Notes under the pieces: generated by a model
Told to the model about the DNA's origin: nothing
The model's input: the letters and a program-made list of their open reading frames with translations, nothing else
The model's database searches: none
Position numbers and translations under genes: made by a program
In this document: positions 24,093-34,154 of the stretch, one piece after another
Layout of the letters: every line of letters starts with the position of its first letter
Position numbering within the stretch: the first letter of the stretch is position 1
Source of the DNA: Methylocella sp.
GTDB taxonomy: Bacteria; Pseudomonadota; Alphaproteobacteria; Rhizobiales; Beijerinckiaceae
Assembly: GCA_037200525.1 (NCBI GenBank)
Contig: JBBCGG010000001.1
Location: 397,526-461,525 of the forward strand
Reading direction: 5' to 3'
Length of the DNA stretch: 64,000 nucleotides

Positions 24093-26146
24093 TGGAGCGC
24101 TCCATCGAAGTAGGGCGCATGTTGAGCAAGCGCTTCCGACAAGGCGCAAATGCGCCCGCGCGCCCGAAGCGCGCGCGTCGCCGCCAGCCCCGGCGCCGCA
24201 GCGAGCGCGCGATCGAGATCCGCAAGGCTTTTGATCGCAGCCTCGCTATCGCCTCGCGCTAAGGCGTCAAGAGCTGGATCGAGACTGGAGCTCGCGGCAA
24301 ATTGGGGAATGATGCGGCGAAGCCAGATAATCTCTTCCCCCGCCGAAAGAGCAGTCGCGAGCCGCGCGACTTGCAGCGGGTCGGCTTGCGTCGGCAACGC
24401 AGATAGACGGCTGTAGACCTTGCCGGCCCAGTCCTCCGTCGACGGAAGCGGGCCCGTCGCGAGGCGCCGCAGATCCCCTAGAGTGAGCGCCAAGAGCCGG
24501 CGAACGCGCGTCGCGGGAGATAATTGCGGCAGCAGATGCAGCGCCAAAACTCCGGCTCCCGTTCCGGCGACGATGGCGACCGCCGCGTTGCTGAATTGCT
24601 GGATATCGTAGCTCATTGGATTGGCGGGCGCGAGGATAGGAATGAAGTTCGCCGTCACGGCCGTGAACATTGGCCCCCGCCACAACTGAAGGGCGGCGGC
24701 AGGCACAAGCACAAGACCTATCGCGATGCTGAAGCCAGGGAAAGTCACCACATTTGGCAATATCGCAAACAGCACGATCCCGGCAAGAATTGCCGTCACG
24801 CCTGTGCCAAGCATGAAACTCATGGCTACCGGGCTGGCTTGATCGCCCCTTGTTGGGAACAATATGACGACAATCGCGGCGAAGGCCAACGCCAGGGCGC
24901 CGCTCGGCCATGCGGTTGCTATCCAAAAAAGCGCGGCCGCCGCCATTGTGGCGATCACCCGAATCCCATTGATGAGGGGAGGAAGCAAATCAGGCGTCCG
25001 CACGCGGGCCAGACGTGTGACAGCCTGAGCGCTGGCCGGATCAGTCAACAGCGCAAGCCCGTTGAACAAATGCGAAATGCCGAGCAGCCCAGCTGCGGTC
25101 TGATCAGCCAGGAGCCGCAACGATGGAGCATCGGCGGGCAGCGTAATCAGCGCTCGCGCTGCGGCCCGGCAAACTCGACGAAGATGCGAGGGATCGGCCG
25201 CCCAGAGAGCCGCGTCGCCCGGCGCCGGCGCCGCAGATAATTCCTTCGGGACATATCCCAAAATCAGCTCGCCCTCGCGCCGATCCTGGTCGATTGGCAG
25301 CCGCTCCAGATGGCCGGCGATCGTGCGCCAACGCGCGACCGCATCGAGCGACCCGTCCACAGCAGCCTGCAATACCCGCGTGCGGTAACGCAGGTCTGAA
25401 GCCTCTCCGATCGCTTCGTCGATAGCCGCATCGAGCCCGCTGATGCGCTGGGTCAAATTGCGTCGAATTGGTCGCGCCTGCGCCTGCTCGGGTCCAGCGA
25501 GCAAGAAGCTTCCGGCCAGCCCTCGGGTCAACTCGGCGGCGACGCCGGCAAGCTGGGCGGCCAAGCGGCGCCGGGCGTTCCCAAAGTCAGTGCCGGCGAG
25601 CACGACGCCTGCAGAAACTATGCCGATGCTGATCTCGGTTGCGCGGGTCACGGCGAGCTGAAAGGCCTGCCCGTTCAAACCGCCGACCGCGCCAAGTTGG
25701 TCCTCGGCTATGATCACGGCCGTAAAGCCGGCCAGCGCCGCCGCGTAGGACGCGAAGTTGCGCAAGATTGTCGCGATGAAACCGCAGGCCGCGCACCAAA
25801 ATGCCAGGCTGAGAAAAAAACCGAGGCGGCTTTGCGGAAAAAGCGCCGTCAGAACCACAATCGCCACGGCGCCGACAATCGTGCCCACCATGCGGAATGA
25901 GGCCTTGCGCAACGAAGCCCCAAGACTTGGCTGGCAGACGATCGCCGCCGACGTGCCAGCCCAATATGCGTTGTCGAGCTCAAGCGCGAATGCGACGAAG
26001 AGCGCGAGGCAGACAGAAGCCCAAAGGCGCAGCCCAAAAAGAACCGCCGGACCGGCGGGCCGGATCGCGCGAGCCAAACGCTGCGCGTCGGGCCAATTGA
26101 TTCGACCCCAAGGCAGGTCGCGCTTCCAAAGTCCGGCTTCGATCAT
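24089..26146 (-). CDS. FUSC-family aromatic-acid/fusaric-acid efflux permease
   Basis: The 685-residue protein has two blocks of hydrophobic spans (about residues 30-190 and 375-535), each followed by a large cytoplasmic region, the layout of AaeB and fusaric-acid resistance permeases. It probably expels hydroxylated aromatic acids using the proton motive force, with the HlyD adaptor reaching the outer membrane. It is the first gene of a coupled three-gene operon. No outer-membrane factor or dedicated LysR regulator is adjacent. Confidence 0.88.
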   Translation of the reverse strand: MIEAGLWKRDLPWGRINWPDAQRLARAIRPAGPAVLFGLRLWASVCLALFVAFALELDNAYWAGTSAAIVCQPSLGASLRKASFRMVGTIVGAVAIVVLTALFPQSRLGFFLSLAFWCAACGFIATILRNFASYAAALAGFTAVIIAEDQLGAVGGLNGQAFQLAVTRATEISIGIVSAGVVLAGTDFGNARRRLAAQLAGVAAELTRGLAGSFLLAGPEQAQARPIRRNLTQRISGLDAAIDEAIGEASDLRYRTRVLQAAVDGSLDAVARWRTIAGHLERLPIDQDRREGELILGYVPKELSAAPAPGDAALWAADPSHLRRVCRAAARALITLPADAPSLRLLADQTAAGLLGISHLFNGLALLTDPASAQAVTRLARVRTPDLLPPLINGIRVIATMAAAALFWIATAWPSGALALAFAAIVVILFPTRGDQASPVAMSFMLGTGVTAILAGIVLFAILPNVVTFPGFSIAIGLVLVPAAALQLWRGPMFTAVTANFIPILAPANPMSYDIQQFSNAAVAIVAGTGAGVLALHLLPQLSPATRVRRLLALTLGDLRRLATGPLPSTEDWAGKVYSRLSALPTQADPLQVARLATALSAGEEIIWLRRIIPQFAASSSLDPALDALARGDSEAAIKSLADLDRALAAAPGLAATRALRARGRICALSEALAQHAPYFDGALQ

Positions 26147-26449
26147 CCCGCTCTCCGCTATCGCGGCCTAACGCAGATTTAGCGCATTGTCGACAACAGC
26201 CTGAACCGCCTGAGCCGCGCGCGTCTACCATCGCGGGTTCGCTCAAGGCGGGCCACCGTTCGAATTGCAATTGTAACATTCTGGCAGCGTCCATAAGCGC
26301 ATCGGCTAGTCCCGGACCCCGCCGGCGTCGAATGGACGCATTTCAGACCTTCGTTCGCATTGCGACACTGCGGATTCATCGCTAGACGAAGCCGGTTTCC
26401 GGGTAGCTGTTTCGCGATGCAGCCGGCGTAATGAGAGATTTTGCCAAGG
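26147..26449. other. 303-bp divergent gap between FUSC and P450 genes
   Basis: It should hold both promoters. I see no clear operator or RNA feature. Confidence 0.4.
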
Positions 26450-27691
26450 ATGTACAAAGATGAATTGCGTGAGGATGTAGCATCGTCCTCCCATGCCGAC
26501 CGGAGCCATGTCGACCGGAGCGCGAGCGATGAGCGTAAGACTGCCAATCTAGCGGGAGCAGATCACGGACCGGCGCTCGAACGGCAAGCTGATGGAAGCG
26601 TCAGGATCTGCAGTTTCGAGCTCGCCAGTCAGCTCCTTCGCAGCGGCTGCGTCAGGCAGGCGGGCTTCAACGCCGAACTCGTCGCCCGCCTTCCCCAGAA
26701 GAATGTCTCGGTGCTGTTTAAGGATGGCGATGAGCACCGTCGGCAACGCTCGGCGGTCGCGCGCTTCTTTGCGCCAGCGGTCGTCGTTGAGCGTTACCGG
26801 CGCGTGATGACGGAGATGAGCGTCCGGCTCGTCGATCAACTCCGGCAGCGACGGCGCGCGGCGCTCGATGATATGAGTCTCGATCTTTCCGTTGCGGTGG
26901 CCGCCGAGATCGTAGGCCTCACCGACAGCTTATGCGCCGGACTCGGCAAGCGCCTGAACCGCTTTTTCACAATGGAGAGCCCCGCGAAGGTCGGATCATT
27001 TCGCGGGGCTGCATATGTCGCGCGGGCGCAATTGCACCTGCTCCTCGTCTATTTGTTGGACGTGCGGCCCGCCATACGCAGCCGCAGACGGTCGCGGCGC
27101 GAGGACCTGATATCGCATCTCATCGAACAAGGATGGTCAAACTTCGACATCCTGACCGAATGCGTGACCTATGGCACGGCAGGCATGTCTACAACGCGCG
27201 AGTTCATTGTCATCGCCGCTTGGCACCTCCTCGAGCGCGAAGATTTACGGAGACGATTCCTTTCGACCGATGATCAGGGTCGGAGCGATATTTTGGAGGA
27301 GATCCTGCGTCTCGAACCGGCGGTCGGCACGCTCTTTCGACGCACAAATGTCGCTCTGACGCTCAATGATCGCGGCCGGACGGAGGAAATTCCATCGGAC
27401 ACGCTCGTCGCCATCGACGTGCGGGGAGTCAACTCCGATCAAACTGCGGCTGGCGCTTGTCCCCACCAACTAGATCCTGATCGTCGCCGGCGCGGCCCCG
27501 CCGCTCATATGAGTTTCGGCGATGGTCCTCATCGATGCCCGGGGGCTTCGGTCGCGCTGCAAGAGACATCCGTTTTTCTTGATCACCTTTTGCGCGTCCC
27601 CGGCATTCGGCTCGTCTGCGCGCCAGAAATCAGCTGGAATGGCGTCACGATGGGATATGTCCTGCGCGGGGCAATTCTCGCCTTGGACTGA
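26450..27691 (+). CDS. Cytochrome P450
   Basis: This is a soluble bacterial-type P450 of about 413 residues. Visible motifs are the I-helix oxygen-activation AGMSTT, the ExxR pair in EEILRLEP, and the heme-binding loop FGDGPHRCPG with the cysteine ligand. All are intact, so it should bind heme and activate oxygen. The substrate is unknown, and no ferredoxin or reductase gene is adjacent. A TTG at 26441 is an alternative start with a GAGAG stretch before it; ATG 26450 is favoured by codon type only. Confidence 0.88.
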   Translation: MYKDELREDVASSSHADRSHVDRSASDERKTANLAGADHGPALERQADGSVRICSFELASQLLRSGCVRQAGFNAELVARLPQKNVSVLFKDGDEHRRQRSAVARFFAPAVVVERYRRVMTEMSVRLVDQLRQRRRAALDDMSLDLSVAVAAEIVGLTDSLCAGLGKRLNRFFTMESPAKVGSFRGAAYVARAQLHLLLVYLLDVRPAIRSRRRSRREDLISHLIEQGWSNFDILTECVTYGTAGMSTTREFIVIAAWHLLEREDLRRRFLSTDDQGRSDILEEILRLEPAVGTLFRRTNVALTLNDRGRTEEIPSDTLVAIDVRGVNSDQTAAGACPHQLDPDRRRRGPAAHMSFGDGPHRCPGASVALQETSVFLDHLLRVPGIRLVCAPEISWNGVTMGYVLRGAILALD

Positions 27692-27875
27692 TCGCATGGA
27701 GCCATCATGGCAGCTCGTCCTCGTTTAATTAGCTAATCCCAACGAGCGCAATTGACTGATTAGTCGACGGGGCGTTAGCGTGCGACGCGATAGGCAGCGC
27801 CGTCTTACGGGACGGGGCTAAGCGCGCCGGCCGCATCATAGCTCACGGCCTCACGGCCAGACCAAGGACCAAACT

Positions 27876-28988
27876 TTGTCAAACGCCCCAGACCCCTCGA
27901 CGCGATATCGCCTGCGGTCGCTGAAGGACAAGGGCGCGATCGGCAAATTGGGTCTGATCGGCGCAATCATTTTGGGCGTCGTCGTATGCTTTGCCTATGT
28001 CGCCGGCTGGCTCTCGCCTAATCTATTAACGCCGGCAGGAATGGTCGATGCCTTCCAGGAGGTCAACGGCGTCCATCCCGGCTTCCGCCGCAATCACGCC
28101 AAGGGCGTTTGCATCGCGGGTTATTTCGAGAGCAATGGCCAGGGCGCGCGCTTCTCCACGGCCGCCGTCTTTCCGCCAGGCCGCGTACCCGTCATCGGCC
28201 GTTTCGCCTTCTCTGGCGGCAAGCCCTATGTACCTGACAGCCCAACGCTGGTGCGCAGTTTGGCGCTGAGCTTTCGCCCCTTCAATGGAGAGGAGTGGCG
28301 CACCGCCATGGTCAACATACCGGTTTTTACGGTTAAAAACGTAGATGGTTTCCATGATCAAATACTCGCCTCAAAACCGGACCCCGCAACGGGCAAGCCC
28401 GACCCCGCTAAGATGACGGCATTTTTCGCCGCGCACCCGGAGGCGGTCGCTGCTTCGCGGCTCATCAAGGCCAAACCTTTTTCATCCGGCTTCGCCAACG
28501 CCGACTATAATGCGCTCAACACGTTTCGTTTCATCAACGCCGCTGGCGTCTCGACGCCGGTTCGCTGGTCGGCGATCGCGGTTGAGCCGTTTGAGCCCGA
28601 GACCCCTGACCAAACCGCGACGCCGGACAAGAATTACCTCTTCGACGCCGTCATTGCGCGCATCGAGCGCGGACCGCTGCAGTGGCGTCTTGTCGTCGCG
28701 ATCGGCCAAGCCGGGGATCCGACCAACAACGCCACGCTCCCGTGGCCCGAGGACCGCGAGCATGTCGATGTCGGGACGCTCACCATCGATCACGTCGAGA
28801 GCGAAGCGCCGGGCAATTGCCGCGACGTCAATTTCGATCCCCTGGTGCTGCCTGCGGGCATAGAGCCATCCGACGATCCCCTGCTCAGCGCGCGATCAGG
28901 CGCCTATTCCAATTCTTTCACACGGCGCGCGGGCGAGAAAAAAGAGCCTAGCGCGGTGCAGACCCCCGTCGCTGGCAAGGGCGCATGA
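27876..28988 (+). CDS. Membrane-anchored catalase-family (SrpA-like) heme protein
   Basis: The 370-residue product has an N-terminal membrane anchor (IGAIILGVVVCFAYVAGWL) and a shortened catalase fold. Recognisable are the distal His region (HPGFRRNHAKG) and the proximal heme-tyrosine region (DPLLSARSGAYSNSFTRR). Such SrpA/YdeN-like proteins are thought to be periplasmic peroxidases. The start is TTG, with AAGGA upstream. It overlaps the next gene, a cytochrome b561, by four bases; the pair recurs in proteobacteria and suggests electron supply from quinol to the peroxidase. Confidence 0.85.
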   Translation: MSNAPDPSTRYRLRSLKDKGAIGKLGLIGAIILGVVVCFAYVAGWLSPNLLTPAGMVDAFQEVNGVHPGFRRNHAKGVCIAGYFESNGQGARFSTAAVFPPGRVPVIGRFAFSGGKPYVPDSPTLVRSLALSFRPFNGEEWRTAMVNIPVFTVKNVDGFHDQILASKPDPATGKPDPAKMTAFFAAHPEAVAASRLIKAKPFSSGFANADYNALNTFRFINAAGVSTPVRWSAIAVEPFEPETPDQTATPDKNYLFDAVIARIERGPLQWRLVVAIGQAGDPTNNATLPWPEDREHVDVGTLTIDHVESEAPGNCRDVNFDPLVLPAGIEPSDDPLLSARSGAYSNSFTRRAGEKKEPSAVQTPVAGKGA

Positions 28989-29578
28989 CCATGGCGCAAT
29001 ATCCGCAGTTCCCCATCTTCTCACGCATTCTGCACTGGACGATGGCGGTCATGATCATCGCCATGTTGTTCATTGGCATAGGCATGGTCGCTTCGTTGTC
29101 GGACTATCACTGGCTGATCTCGATCCACAAGCCGCTGGGCGTCCTGATCCTCATCCTGGTGGCGATCCGTCTGATCAACCGCCTTTTCAATCCCGCCCCT
29201 CCTTTACCCGAAGGGATGCCTCCATTGCTGCGCTTCGCGGCGCATGCATCGCATATCGCGCTCTACGCGTTGATGTTCGCGTTGCCGCTTGTCGGTTGGG
29301 GAATGCTATCGGCGGCGCGCTATCCCATCGTGCTTTATGGATCGCTGCAATTGCCGCCGATCCTGCCTCGTGACGCCGCTCTCTATGCAGAGCTGCGAAC
29401 GGCTCATACCGTTCTAGCGTTTCTGCTATTCGCGACTTTCGTCGCTCATCTCGGCGCGGCGCTGATGCACGCGTTGATTTTCCGGGACGGCGTATTCCCG
29501 AGCATGGCCTCCTGGAAAGTTCGCGAGAGCGCGGCTGCGAGGCGCAGCGGCGATGCGCCTACCGCGTCGAATGTCTGA
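28985..29578 (+). CDS. Cytochrome b561
   Basis: This 197-residue four-helix membrane diheme cytochrome takes electrons from the quinone pool. Spans are visible in MAVMIIAMLFIGIGMV, LGVLILILVAIRL, ASHIALYALMFALPLVGW and VLAFLLFATFVAHLGAAL. Candidate heme histidines are His17 (ILHW), the one in SIHKPLG, and those in the later AHTV and AHLG segments. The start overlaps the catalase-like gene (ATGA), so the two are made together and probably form one redox unit. Confidence 0.9.
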   Translation: MTMAQYPQFPIFSRILHWTMAVMIIAMLFIGIGMVASLSDYHWLISIHKPLGVLILILVAIRLINRLFNPAPPLPEGMPPLLRFAAHASHIALYALMFALPLVGWGMLSAARYPIVLYGSLQLPPILPRDAALYAELRTAHTVLAFLLFATFVAHLGAALMHALIFRDGVFPSMASWKVRESAAARRSGDAPTASNV

Positions 29579-29622
29579 CGATCGGCGCGAGGGGCGTTAT
29601 CGCCGCGCTATCGCAACTTTAC

Positions 29623-30912
29623 CTATCCGGCGGCCGCGAGGCGACGCTTCGGAGCGCGCCGAGCCGCGACAATCGCCTCCATTTCACTGACGAGGATGGC
29701 TGAGTCGATCTCAGCGGTCATGGCCTTTCCTAATCGGCGCGCGGCAACGCGAAAATGAGGCTCTTCGATAAGACGCTTCAATGTGGCCGCAATCTCCGTT
29801 TCGGGGGCGTTCGGCGGCAAGACAAGCCCCGCGCCCTGGGCCTCCACCCGCATTGCATTGTCGTTCTGATCGCGTCCCATCGGCATCACCAGCAGCGGCA
29901 GGCCGTGGATCAACGCGCGGCTCACCGTGCCGTGGCCGCCGTGAGTCACGACGAGAGATGCTTCTTTCATCACCAGATCATGCGGGGCGCTGTGCAGCAA
30001 TGTCACGTTGTTCGGCGCATGCAGAGTCGCTCCCTCCAGCGCGGGGCCAGTTGTCGCGACGGCATCTATTTCGATCGCGCCCAGAGCGTTGACGACCCGC
30101 TGCAGCGCATCGGCTTGGTTCTGAAACGTCGTGCTGAACGACACCAAAGCGCGCGGCCGGTCCGATCCTTGCGGCCAGGGCGCGATCCATGGCTTCGACC
30201 AGCCGGGCGGATCGAGCAACGGCCCGACATACCGCACATTCTCAGGGAGGTAATCCGCCGGAAAGTCGAACGCCGAACCAATGGCCAGGAGGACGCGTTC
30301 AGGCCGGTCGTAGAGGTCCAGCACATGACCAAGGGCGTCGAGCCCAAGGCCCATGCGCGTCGCGTTCAACGCGGGCAGCCACTCGTTTAGGGTCGCTGCA
30401 AATTGCATTCTTGCGGCATCAACTTCTGCGCGAGCTTCGGGCGTGCGCGGCGACGATAAACCGCTTCCGATCGGCGGCGTCCCCGGCAGCGGCCGCAAGC
30501 TGACATGAGGCGAAAACATAGCGCATGGCATCTTCGCCGCTTCCGCAGCCATCGCGGAGCCTAACAAAATATTGTGAGCGAGAAGAGCATCTGTCGGCTC
30601 GCGCTCGAGCTCGTCCCGCGTATCCGCGGCATAGGCTGGCGCCGGTCCAAACAGGATATTATCGCAAAGGCCTCTCACTTCATCCGATGGATCGAGCTTT
30701 GCAAATTTACTCATGATGTCCGAATAGCTAGGCGCGCGCCGCCACGCGGCGAACCCGAACCCGGCCGCCTCCACCTCATCGCGCAGCTCCAGATCGGCGA
30801 TGAACCGAACTCCGTGACCGGCGCGGCTCAACTGCCGCGCGGCGGTCAGCAGCGGGCCAAGGTTGCCTGCGGCGCCGAAGCAGGCCAGCAAAAAATTTTG
30901 AGACATCGGCAT
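29623..30912 (-). CDS. UGT/MGT-type family 1 glycosyltransferase
   Basis: This 429-residue GT-B enzyme transfers sugar from a nucleotide sugar to a small acceptor. The donor-binding signature is clear (VVTHGGHGTVSRALIHGLPLL, then MGRDQNDNAMRVE), and the N-terminal acceptor half begins FLLACFGAAGNLGPLL. The acceptor may be a macrolide, sterol, carotenoid or phenolic; nothing nearby settles it. GGGGAG lies ahead of two possible ATG starts (30912 and 30906). Confidence 0.88.
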   Translation of the reverse strand: MPMSQNFLLACFGAAGNLGPLLTAARQLSRAGHGVRFIADLELRDEVEAAGFGFAAWRRAPSYSDIMSKFAKLDPSDEVRGLCDNILFGPAPAYAADTRDELEREPTDALLAHNILLGSAMAAEAAKMPCAMFSPHVSLRPLPGTPPIGSGLSSPRTPEARAEVDAARMQFAATLNEWLPALNATRMGLGLDALGHVLDLYDRPERVLLAIGSAFDFPADYLPENVRYVGPLLDPPGWSKPWIAPWPQGSDRPRALVSFSTTFQNQADALQRVVNALGAIEIDAVATTGPALEGATLHAPNNVTLLHSAPHDLVMKEASLVVTHGGHGTVSRALIHGLPLLVMPMGRDQNDNAMRVEAQGAGLVLPPNAPETEIAATLKRLIEEPHFRVAARRLGKAMTAEIDSAILVSEMEAIVAARRAPKRRLAAAG

Positions 30913-31336
30913 CTTCTCCCCATGCGGCTCGAGCCTTCGAGGAAGGCAAAGAGACTGGACATGACGAGAGGATTAAGCGCTCCAAGCTGCCGCCTCATTT
31001 CACCCGGCGGCAAAATGGCGACATTTGTAGCAGTCCCGGAGGCGGGCGGACCACGCCGTTGCGGCTCTCTGAACCGTCAATCATCATCGGTCGGCGCTGC
31101 GGGCTTTGCGGTCGGGCGCCGCCAAAGCGATCCGCGCCGTTAATTGGCTGTCAGCGGGGCCAATCGTGGCGCGGCGCAGTCTCGACGCGGCAAGCAGGAG
31201 CCGCGCCGATTTGCAGGGAGAGCAGTCACGGATCGCAATGCGTCGAACGCCGGTCCTTTGGCGATAGAGGCGAGCAACACCATCCAGACGACCGGCGCCG
31301 ATTAGCGGTCCTGATTTGCCCTAACGTTGGCTCCGG
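30913..31336. other. 424-bp gap, nothing recognised
   Basis: It lies between two minus-strand genes and should hold the glycosyltransferase promoter. No gene or strong hairpin is visible. Confidence 0.4.
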
Positions 31337-32605
31337 TCATTCAGGCATAACTTCGGGCTTGTTCTTCGGGAACTTCGCGATTGTCGCTTCGCTCACGTTC
31401 AAGTGTTGGGCGACCAGCGCCGGCGGCGTATGGGTGACCCAATCGGACAGCGAAACATCTGCGAATTTGGGCGCTTTGAACACTTCGAGGAACTGCAGAT
31501 CGGTGTCGCCGGTGTTCTTGATGTAGTGCCCGAGGTTCTTCTTCACATAGCCGACGTCGCCCGCGTTGAAATCCATCGTGACGGCGTTCGGCCCGGTGTT
31601 GAAGATCGTCATGCGACCTTTGCCTTTGATCCAATATTGCCATTCATCGGCGAAGGGATGCCAATGCATTTCCCGGATGCCGCCGGGATGCACCGTCACC
31701 AGAGCCGCAGCGACCGTCGTGGCGACGGTGAAGTTTGTGCTGTCGGCGATACGCACCGAACCGCCCTTCGTCTCTCGCGACGGAGCCATCGATCCGAGCG
31801 AGAATGTGAACGGGTGCGGCGGAGTGCCGCGTCCGCTCACCGCGGCCCGGTCGGCTTCGAGATCGCCGGGCAAATTGCCCTGGAAAATGTAGAGATCGCG
31901 CAGAGGAATGTTCGCAAAGGTGTCGGCGGGAACTCCGAAGTTTTCAGCCAGAATCTCTGGAGGCGTGTGGGTGAACCATTCATTCATCAAGAGAGTCGAG
32001 AATTCAGAGGCGTGCCCGTCATCGAAGCAGATAAGAAATTCGCAACCGTCCGAGCCAATCCCTTGCAGCGAGTGCGGCAGGCCGGCGGGGAAATACCAAA
32101 GGTCGCCCTCTTTCACGTCAGCGATATAAGGCCGGCCGAACTCGTCGAGAACGGTGATGCGGCAATTGCCATAGGTCATGTAGGCCCACTCGGCGAATTG
32201 GTGCCAGTGCATCTCGCGGATGCCGCCGGCAGTCAGCCGCATGTTGACGCCGGAGATGGTGTCCGCAACCGCAAATTCGGATTGCGTCACTTCGCGCGCC
32301 CAGCCGCCGTTTTGAATGCGCCTTGGCGCGTTGTTGAATGTCGCCCAAGGCAGCGGCATGCTGCCGACGTCGGTTGGCGGCGGGGAAAACGCCGATGGAA
32401 ACTGGCCGCTGATGGTGGTGTCTTGCGAACCAGGATCTACGACGCTTCGTGGATTTGTGGCGTTGATTGCGCCTTGCGGCGGATCATTCGGATTGCCGAA
32501 GGCGATCGGCGATTTTTCCGGCGCCCCTATTGCTCCGGCCATGGACGCCGCCGTGGCGACACCCCCTACGGCAGTCGCCGCCAACACTTTGCGCCGTGAA
32601 ATCAT
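31337..32605 (-). CDS. Tat-exported bicupin oxalate decarboxylase (OxdC/OxdD family)
   Basis: The 422-residue enzyme has a Tat leader (SRRKVLAATAVGG) and two cupin domains. The N-terminal Mn site has His133, His135, Glu139 and His178; the C-terminal site has the matching HWHPFADEW and a later LGHYI histidine. The lid segment reads SEFST (200-204), keeping the glutamate that distinguishes decarboxylase from oxidase activity in Bacillus OxdC. It should convert oxalate to formate and CO2 in the periplasm. AGGAG precedes the ATG. A second member lies at 54131-55336. Confidence 0.88.
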   Translation of the reverse strand: MISRRKVLAATAVGGVATAASMAGAIGAPEKSPIAFGNPNDPPQGAINATNPRSVVDPGSQDTTISGQFPSAFSPPPTDVGSMPLPWATFNNAPRRIQNGGWAREVTQSEFAVADTISGVNMRLTAGGIREMHWHQFAEWAYMTYGNCRITVLDEFGRPYIADVKEGDLWYFPAGLPHSLQGIGSDGCEFLICFDDGHASEFSTLLMNEWFTHTPPEILAENFGVPADTFANIPLRDLYIFQGNLPGDLEADRAAVSGRGTPPHPFTFSLGSMAPSRETKGGSVRIADSTNFTVATTVAAALVTVHPGGIREMHWHPFADEWQYWIKGKGRMTIFNTGPNAVTMDFNAGDVGYVKKNLGHYIKNTGDTDLQFLEVFKAPKFADVSLSDWVTHTPPALVAQHLNVSEATIAKFPKNKPEVMPE

Positions 32606-33060
32606 TGCTCACTCCTGTTTGATACCTTGATTCCCAAAGGCGTGTTTTCCTACTGTTTATTCCGTACGGTGGAAAGCTCGAAGTTGCGCCGCCTTTCGAC
32701 TGCTCCCTGCATCCGCGGCGTCACCAAAAGGCGAGGTTCGTGGGGCGCCGGCGCGGCGGGCGCATAGTTGAGCGGCATTTCGGTCTCCGACGCTCATTCA
32801 GGCAAGTCCGCTCCGCAAAGGCGGATGATTATCGACGTTCGGCTTGACCAATTTTCCAATAGAAGCTTAACTATGAGGCAATAATAAAGCGAGGGCTTAA
32901 CATTAAGCCGCCGGGACATTCCTGGATTCCCTGGGGAGGGAGCAGCAGTGCGGAACGCAGATTCTGTCTCCATGCAACCTAAACCCCTCCCCTTTGCAGC
33001 CATGCCGCACAGCGAGGACGCGGAAGCGCGGCGTGAAACGTCGGGAGAAAACCCTGCGCG
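32606..33060. other. 455-bp gap upstream of the sugar-binding remnant
   Basis: AT-rich around 32840-32900. No complete gene is visible. A long minus-strand frame across this region and the next gene is only a shadow. Confidence 0.45.
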
Positions 33061-33284
33061 ACAGCCGTCGGCGTGGCGCGCGCCATCGCGGACCTTGGCG
33101 AGGCGGAGAGAGTGGCCGCCATAGGTTTCGATTGCAACCTAGGCTTGCAGTCTTTCGTAAAAGACGCCGCGCTGCAGGCTATTCGGCGCAAGGCTGCTTC
33201 TAGATGGATCAATAGGCGTCGCCACCGAAAATCATCGATGCCGGAGTCGCGGTCCTCGCCAAGGCGAATATCGACGCGTCCTAA
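33061..33284 (+). pseudogene. Sugar ABC transporter binding protein, decayed 3' end
   Basis: A frame at 33061 reads VGVARAIADLG, then VAAIGFDCNLGLQSFVKD and ALQAI, which is the C-terminal lobe of an RbsB-type periplasmic sugar-binding protein. After an internal loss, another frame gives the typical tail KIIDAGVAVLAKANIDAS, with stop at 33284. The first about 250 residues are gone. It lies 93 bp upstream of a dehydrogenase, consistent with the former layout of a sugar uptake and oxidation operon. Confidence 0.6.
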
Positions 33285-33377
33285 GCCAACAACATCCTCA
33301 ATTGAGAAAATACGCGCTCTCCTAAAAGCAAGGCGCGTCGTCCGAAGCGCTCCCGCCAATTTTCTGGAGTTCACGCA

Positions 33378-34154
33378 ATGCGACTGAAAGATAAGAACGC
33401 CCTCGTCACGGCCGCCGGGCAGGGCATCGGCAGAGCCGCTGTTTTGGCCTATCTGCGCGAAGGCGCGAATGTCCTTGCGACCGACGTCAACGCCAAGGCA
33501 TTGGCCTCGCTGCAGGAGGAGGCCCGCGCGCTGGGGGCTATCGATCGGCTGCGCATCCGGTCGCTCGACGTCACCGATGCGGCGGCGATCGAAGCCCTGC
33601 CCAAAGAGACAGGTCCGCATCCGTTTAATGTGCTTTTCAACTGCGCCGGCTATGTCCATGCCGGCAGCGTTTTGGACTGCAGCGAAAAGGACTGGCAGTT
33701 CGCCTGGGAGATCAATGTCAGCTCGATGTTCCGGCTGATACGCGTTTTGCTGCCCGGCATGCGCGATAACGGCGGCGGCTCCATCATCAACATGTCGTCG
33801 GTCGTCTCCAGCGTGAAAGGCGTGCCGAACCGCTTCGTCTACAGCGCGACCAAAGCGGCCGTGATCGGACTCACCAAGTCGGTGGCGGCGGATTTCGTTG
33901 GCCAGGGCATCCGCTGCAACGCCATCTGTCCCGGCACTGTCGAATCGCCTTCGCTGGGCGAACGCATTACGGAGCAGGCCCGGCGCGAAGGCCGCGAGGT
34001 CGCGGATGTGCGCGCCGCCTTCATCGCGCGCCAGCCCATGGGGCGCGTCGGCCGCGTCGATGAGATAGCGGCGCTGGCGGTCTACCTCGCCTCCGACGAA
34101 TCGGCGTTCACGACCGGCGCGCTGCATGTCGTCGATGGCGGCATGTCGAATTAA
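33378..34154 (+). CDS. Short-chain dehydrogenase (SDR), sugar-acid type
   Basis: This 258-residue classical SDR has the NAD-binding TAAGQGIGRA, the NCAG motif, the catalytic serine in NMSSVVS, and YSATK with the catalytic Tyr-Lys. The C-terminal GRVGRVDEIAALAVYLASDE and the overall look resemble 2-keto-3-deoxy-L-fuconate dehydrogenase and DHRS6-like hydroxybutyrate dehydrogenases. With the sugar-binding remnant upstream and a lactonase downstream, oxidation of a sugar or deoxysugar acid is likely. GGAG precedes the ATG. Confidence 0.85.
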   Translation: MRLKDKNALVTAAGQGIGRAAVLAYLREGANVLATDVNAKALASLQEEARALGAIDRLRIRSLDVTDAAAIEALPKETGPHPFNVLFNCAGYVHAGSVLDCSEKDWQFAWEINVSSMFRLIRVLLPGMRDNGGGSIINMSSVVSSVKGVPNRFVYSATKAAVIGLTKSVAADFVGQGIRCNAICPGTVESPSLGERITEQARREGREVADVRAAFIARQPMGRVGRVDEIAALAVYLASDESAFTTGALHVVDGGMSN

